Below are positions 5,496 to 5,818 of a stretch of 5,818 nt of DNA, in pieces. The notes under the pieces are model-generated. The model did not search any database and was not told the DNA's origin. It saw nothing but the letters and a program-made list of their open reading frames with translations. The position numbers and the translations under genes were made by a program. The stretch's first letter is position 1, and each line of letters starts with the position of its first letter. Source of the stretch: Flavisolibacter sp. (GTDB lineage: Bacteria > Bacteroidota > Bacteroidia > Chitinophagales > Chitinophagaceae); contig JAICTW010000206.1 in NCBI GenBank assembly GCA_025936195.1, positions 1 to 5,818 on the forward strand, read 5' to 3'.

Positions 5496-5660
5496 TCTAT
5501 TTTATGTGGAGAGTTCTTTAGAAGTTAGTTGAATGATAATGTACTTAGCTGAATTGCTACTGTGAGCGTCTGTTGTGTCACTCACTTCAACGTTCAGAAC
5601 TTTATTGAGCATTGTGTATGTGCCATCATAAGAATTGAATTTTTCAAAGCTGTGAAGAGG
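5496..5660. repeat. Dispersed repeat, copy 2
   Basis: This is the direct-orientation partner of 547-700; the shared core is 5530-5592. The two copies are about 4.95 kb apart and both lie 3' of a plus-strand gene (outer-membrane protein, ligase). On the minus strand copy 2 keeps one open frame that reads DGTYTMLNKVLN then VEVSDTTDAHSSN and KYIII. Copy 1 encodes a closely similar string, but a single extra base splits it between two frames. Confidence 0.82.
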
Positions 5661-5666
5661 CGTAAA

Positions 5667-5686
5667 GCTCCATAGGAGCAACATTT
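5667..5686. repeat. GCTCC/GGAGC repeat unit 1
   Basis: GCTCCATAGGAGCAACATTT contains a perfect 5-bp inverted repeat (GCTCC, GGAGC) around ATA. It matches the unit at 5725-5744 at 16 of 20 positions. Confidence 0.6.
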
Positions 5687-5724
5687 GGTAGTGGTACTAG
5701 AATGCATCATGACTGTTATGTTAT

Positions 5725-5744
5725 GCTCTGTAGGGGCGACATTT
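5725..5744. repeat. GCTCC/GGAGC repeat unit 2 (degenerate)
   Basis: GCTCTGTAGGGGCGACATTT is the second unit, 58 bases after the first in the same orientation. As RNA its arms would still pair using G-U wobbles. The type (CTCCNTAGGAGCNACAT) is one I recall in Bacteroidota intergenic DNA. Confidence 0.55.
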
Positions 5745-5818
5745 TGAAACGAGCGATTAAAAGATTGATGATGATAGTAGTATCGCAAGTGATGATAAGA
5801 ATTACAGAACCCTGAACG

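Larger units (their letters stand above)
5423..5818. other. Non-coding, repeat-bearing region after the ligase
   Basis: I see no gene I can support here. The stretch holds dispersed repeat copy 2 (about 5496-5660) and two GCTCC-type units (5667-5686, 5725-5744). The last ~60 bases are AT-rich with GATGATGATAG-like words and no recognisable element. There is no clear intrinsic terminator after the ligase stop and no start of the Lhr-like helicase gene expected in this gene set. Two overlapping minus-strand frames (5502-5684 and 5594-5788) run through the repeats. Confidence 0.65.

Noticed and set aside
547..5660. Composite transposon bounded by the two dispersed repeats
   Set aside because: There is no transposase, no terminal inverted repeats and no target-site duplication in view. 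The repeats are divergent, which fits an old dispersed family better.
5594..5788. Minus-strand 64-codon frame in the terminal region
   Set aside because: It runs through two GCTCC-type repeat units and out of frame with the peptide shared by the dispersed repeats. It reads as translated repeat DNA.

Overview
The window looks like chromosomal DNA of a Bacteroidota member, probably Chitinophagaceae or a close relative. That placement is an inference. It rests on a FadL/OmpP1-type outer-membrane protein of the Bacteroidota kind, a pRiA4b ORF-3-like protein with an acidic tail, start codons without Shine-Dalgarno sequences, a TAnnTTTG-type -7 box, moderately AT-rich DNA, and intergenic repeats of a kind I associate with this phylum.

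Layout. Positions 2-442 (+) hold the C-terminal end of an outer-membrane beta-barrel protein, closed by a clear intrinsic terminator. A gene-poor stretch (443-811) carries the first copy of a dispersed repeat and a hairpin repeat. miaA (tRNA A37 dimethylallyltransferase) lies at 812-1723 (-). Next upstream, at 1846-2412 (-), is a pRiA4b ORF-3-like gene whose terminator sits right in front of miaA. Divergent from it, and transcribed rightwards, are a ligase-associated metallo-beta-lactamase/beta-CASP exonuclease (2645-3700) and an ATP-dependent DNA ligase of the ligase-associated DNA-damage-response family (3791-5422). The last 396 bases (5423-5818) show no gene I trust. They hold a second copy of the dispersed repeat and two short GCTCC/GGAGC-type repeat units.

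How the genes work together. Exonuclease and ligase are two parts of a known four-part bacterial DNA repair set: exonuclease, ligase, Lhr-like DEXH helicase and PdeM phosphoesterase. The helicase and PdeM are not seen before the window ends. miaA and the outer-membrane gene are unrelated neighbours.

The most unusual signals are repeats rather than genes. Both repair genes appear to carry a small palindromic repeat inserted in frame: an 18-bp perfect palindrome in the exonuclease and a G/C-rich hairpin unit in the ligase between catalytic motifs. Seven-base tandem arrays lie directly in front of both repair genes. A pair of related repeats of roughly 150 bp brackets the miaA-to-ligase block in direct orientation, and its minus strand reads as two similar short peptides, one copy being frameshifted relative to the other.
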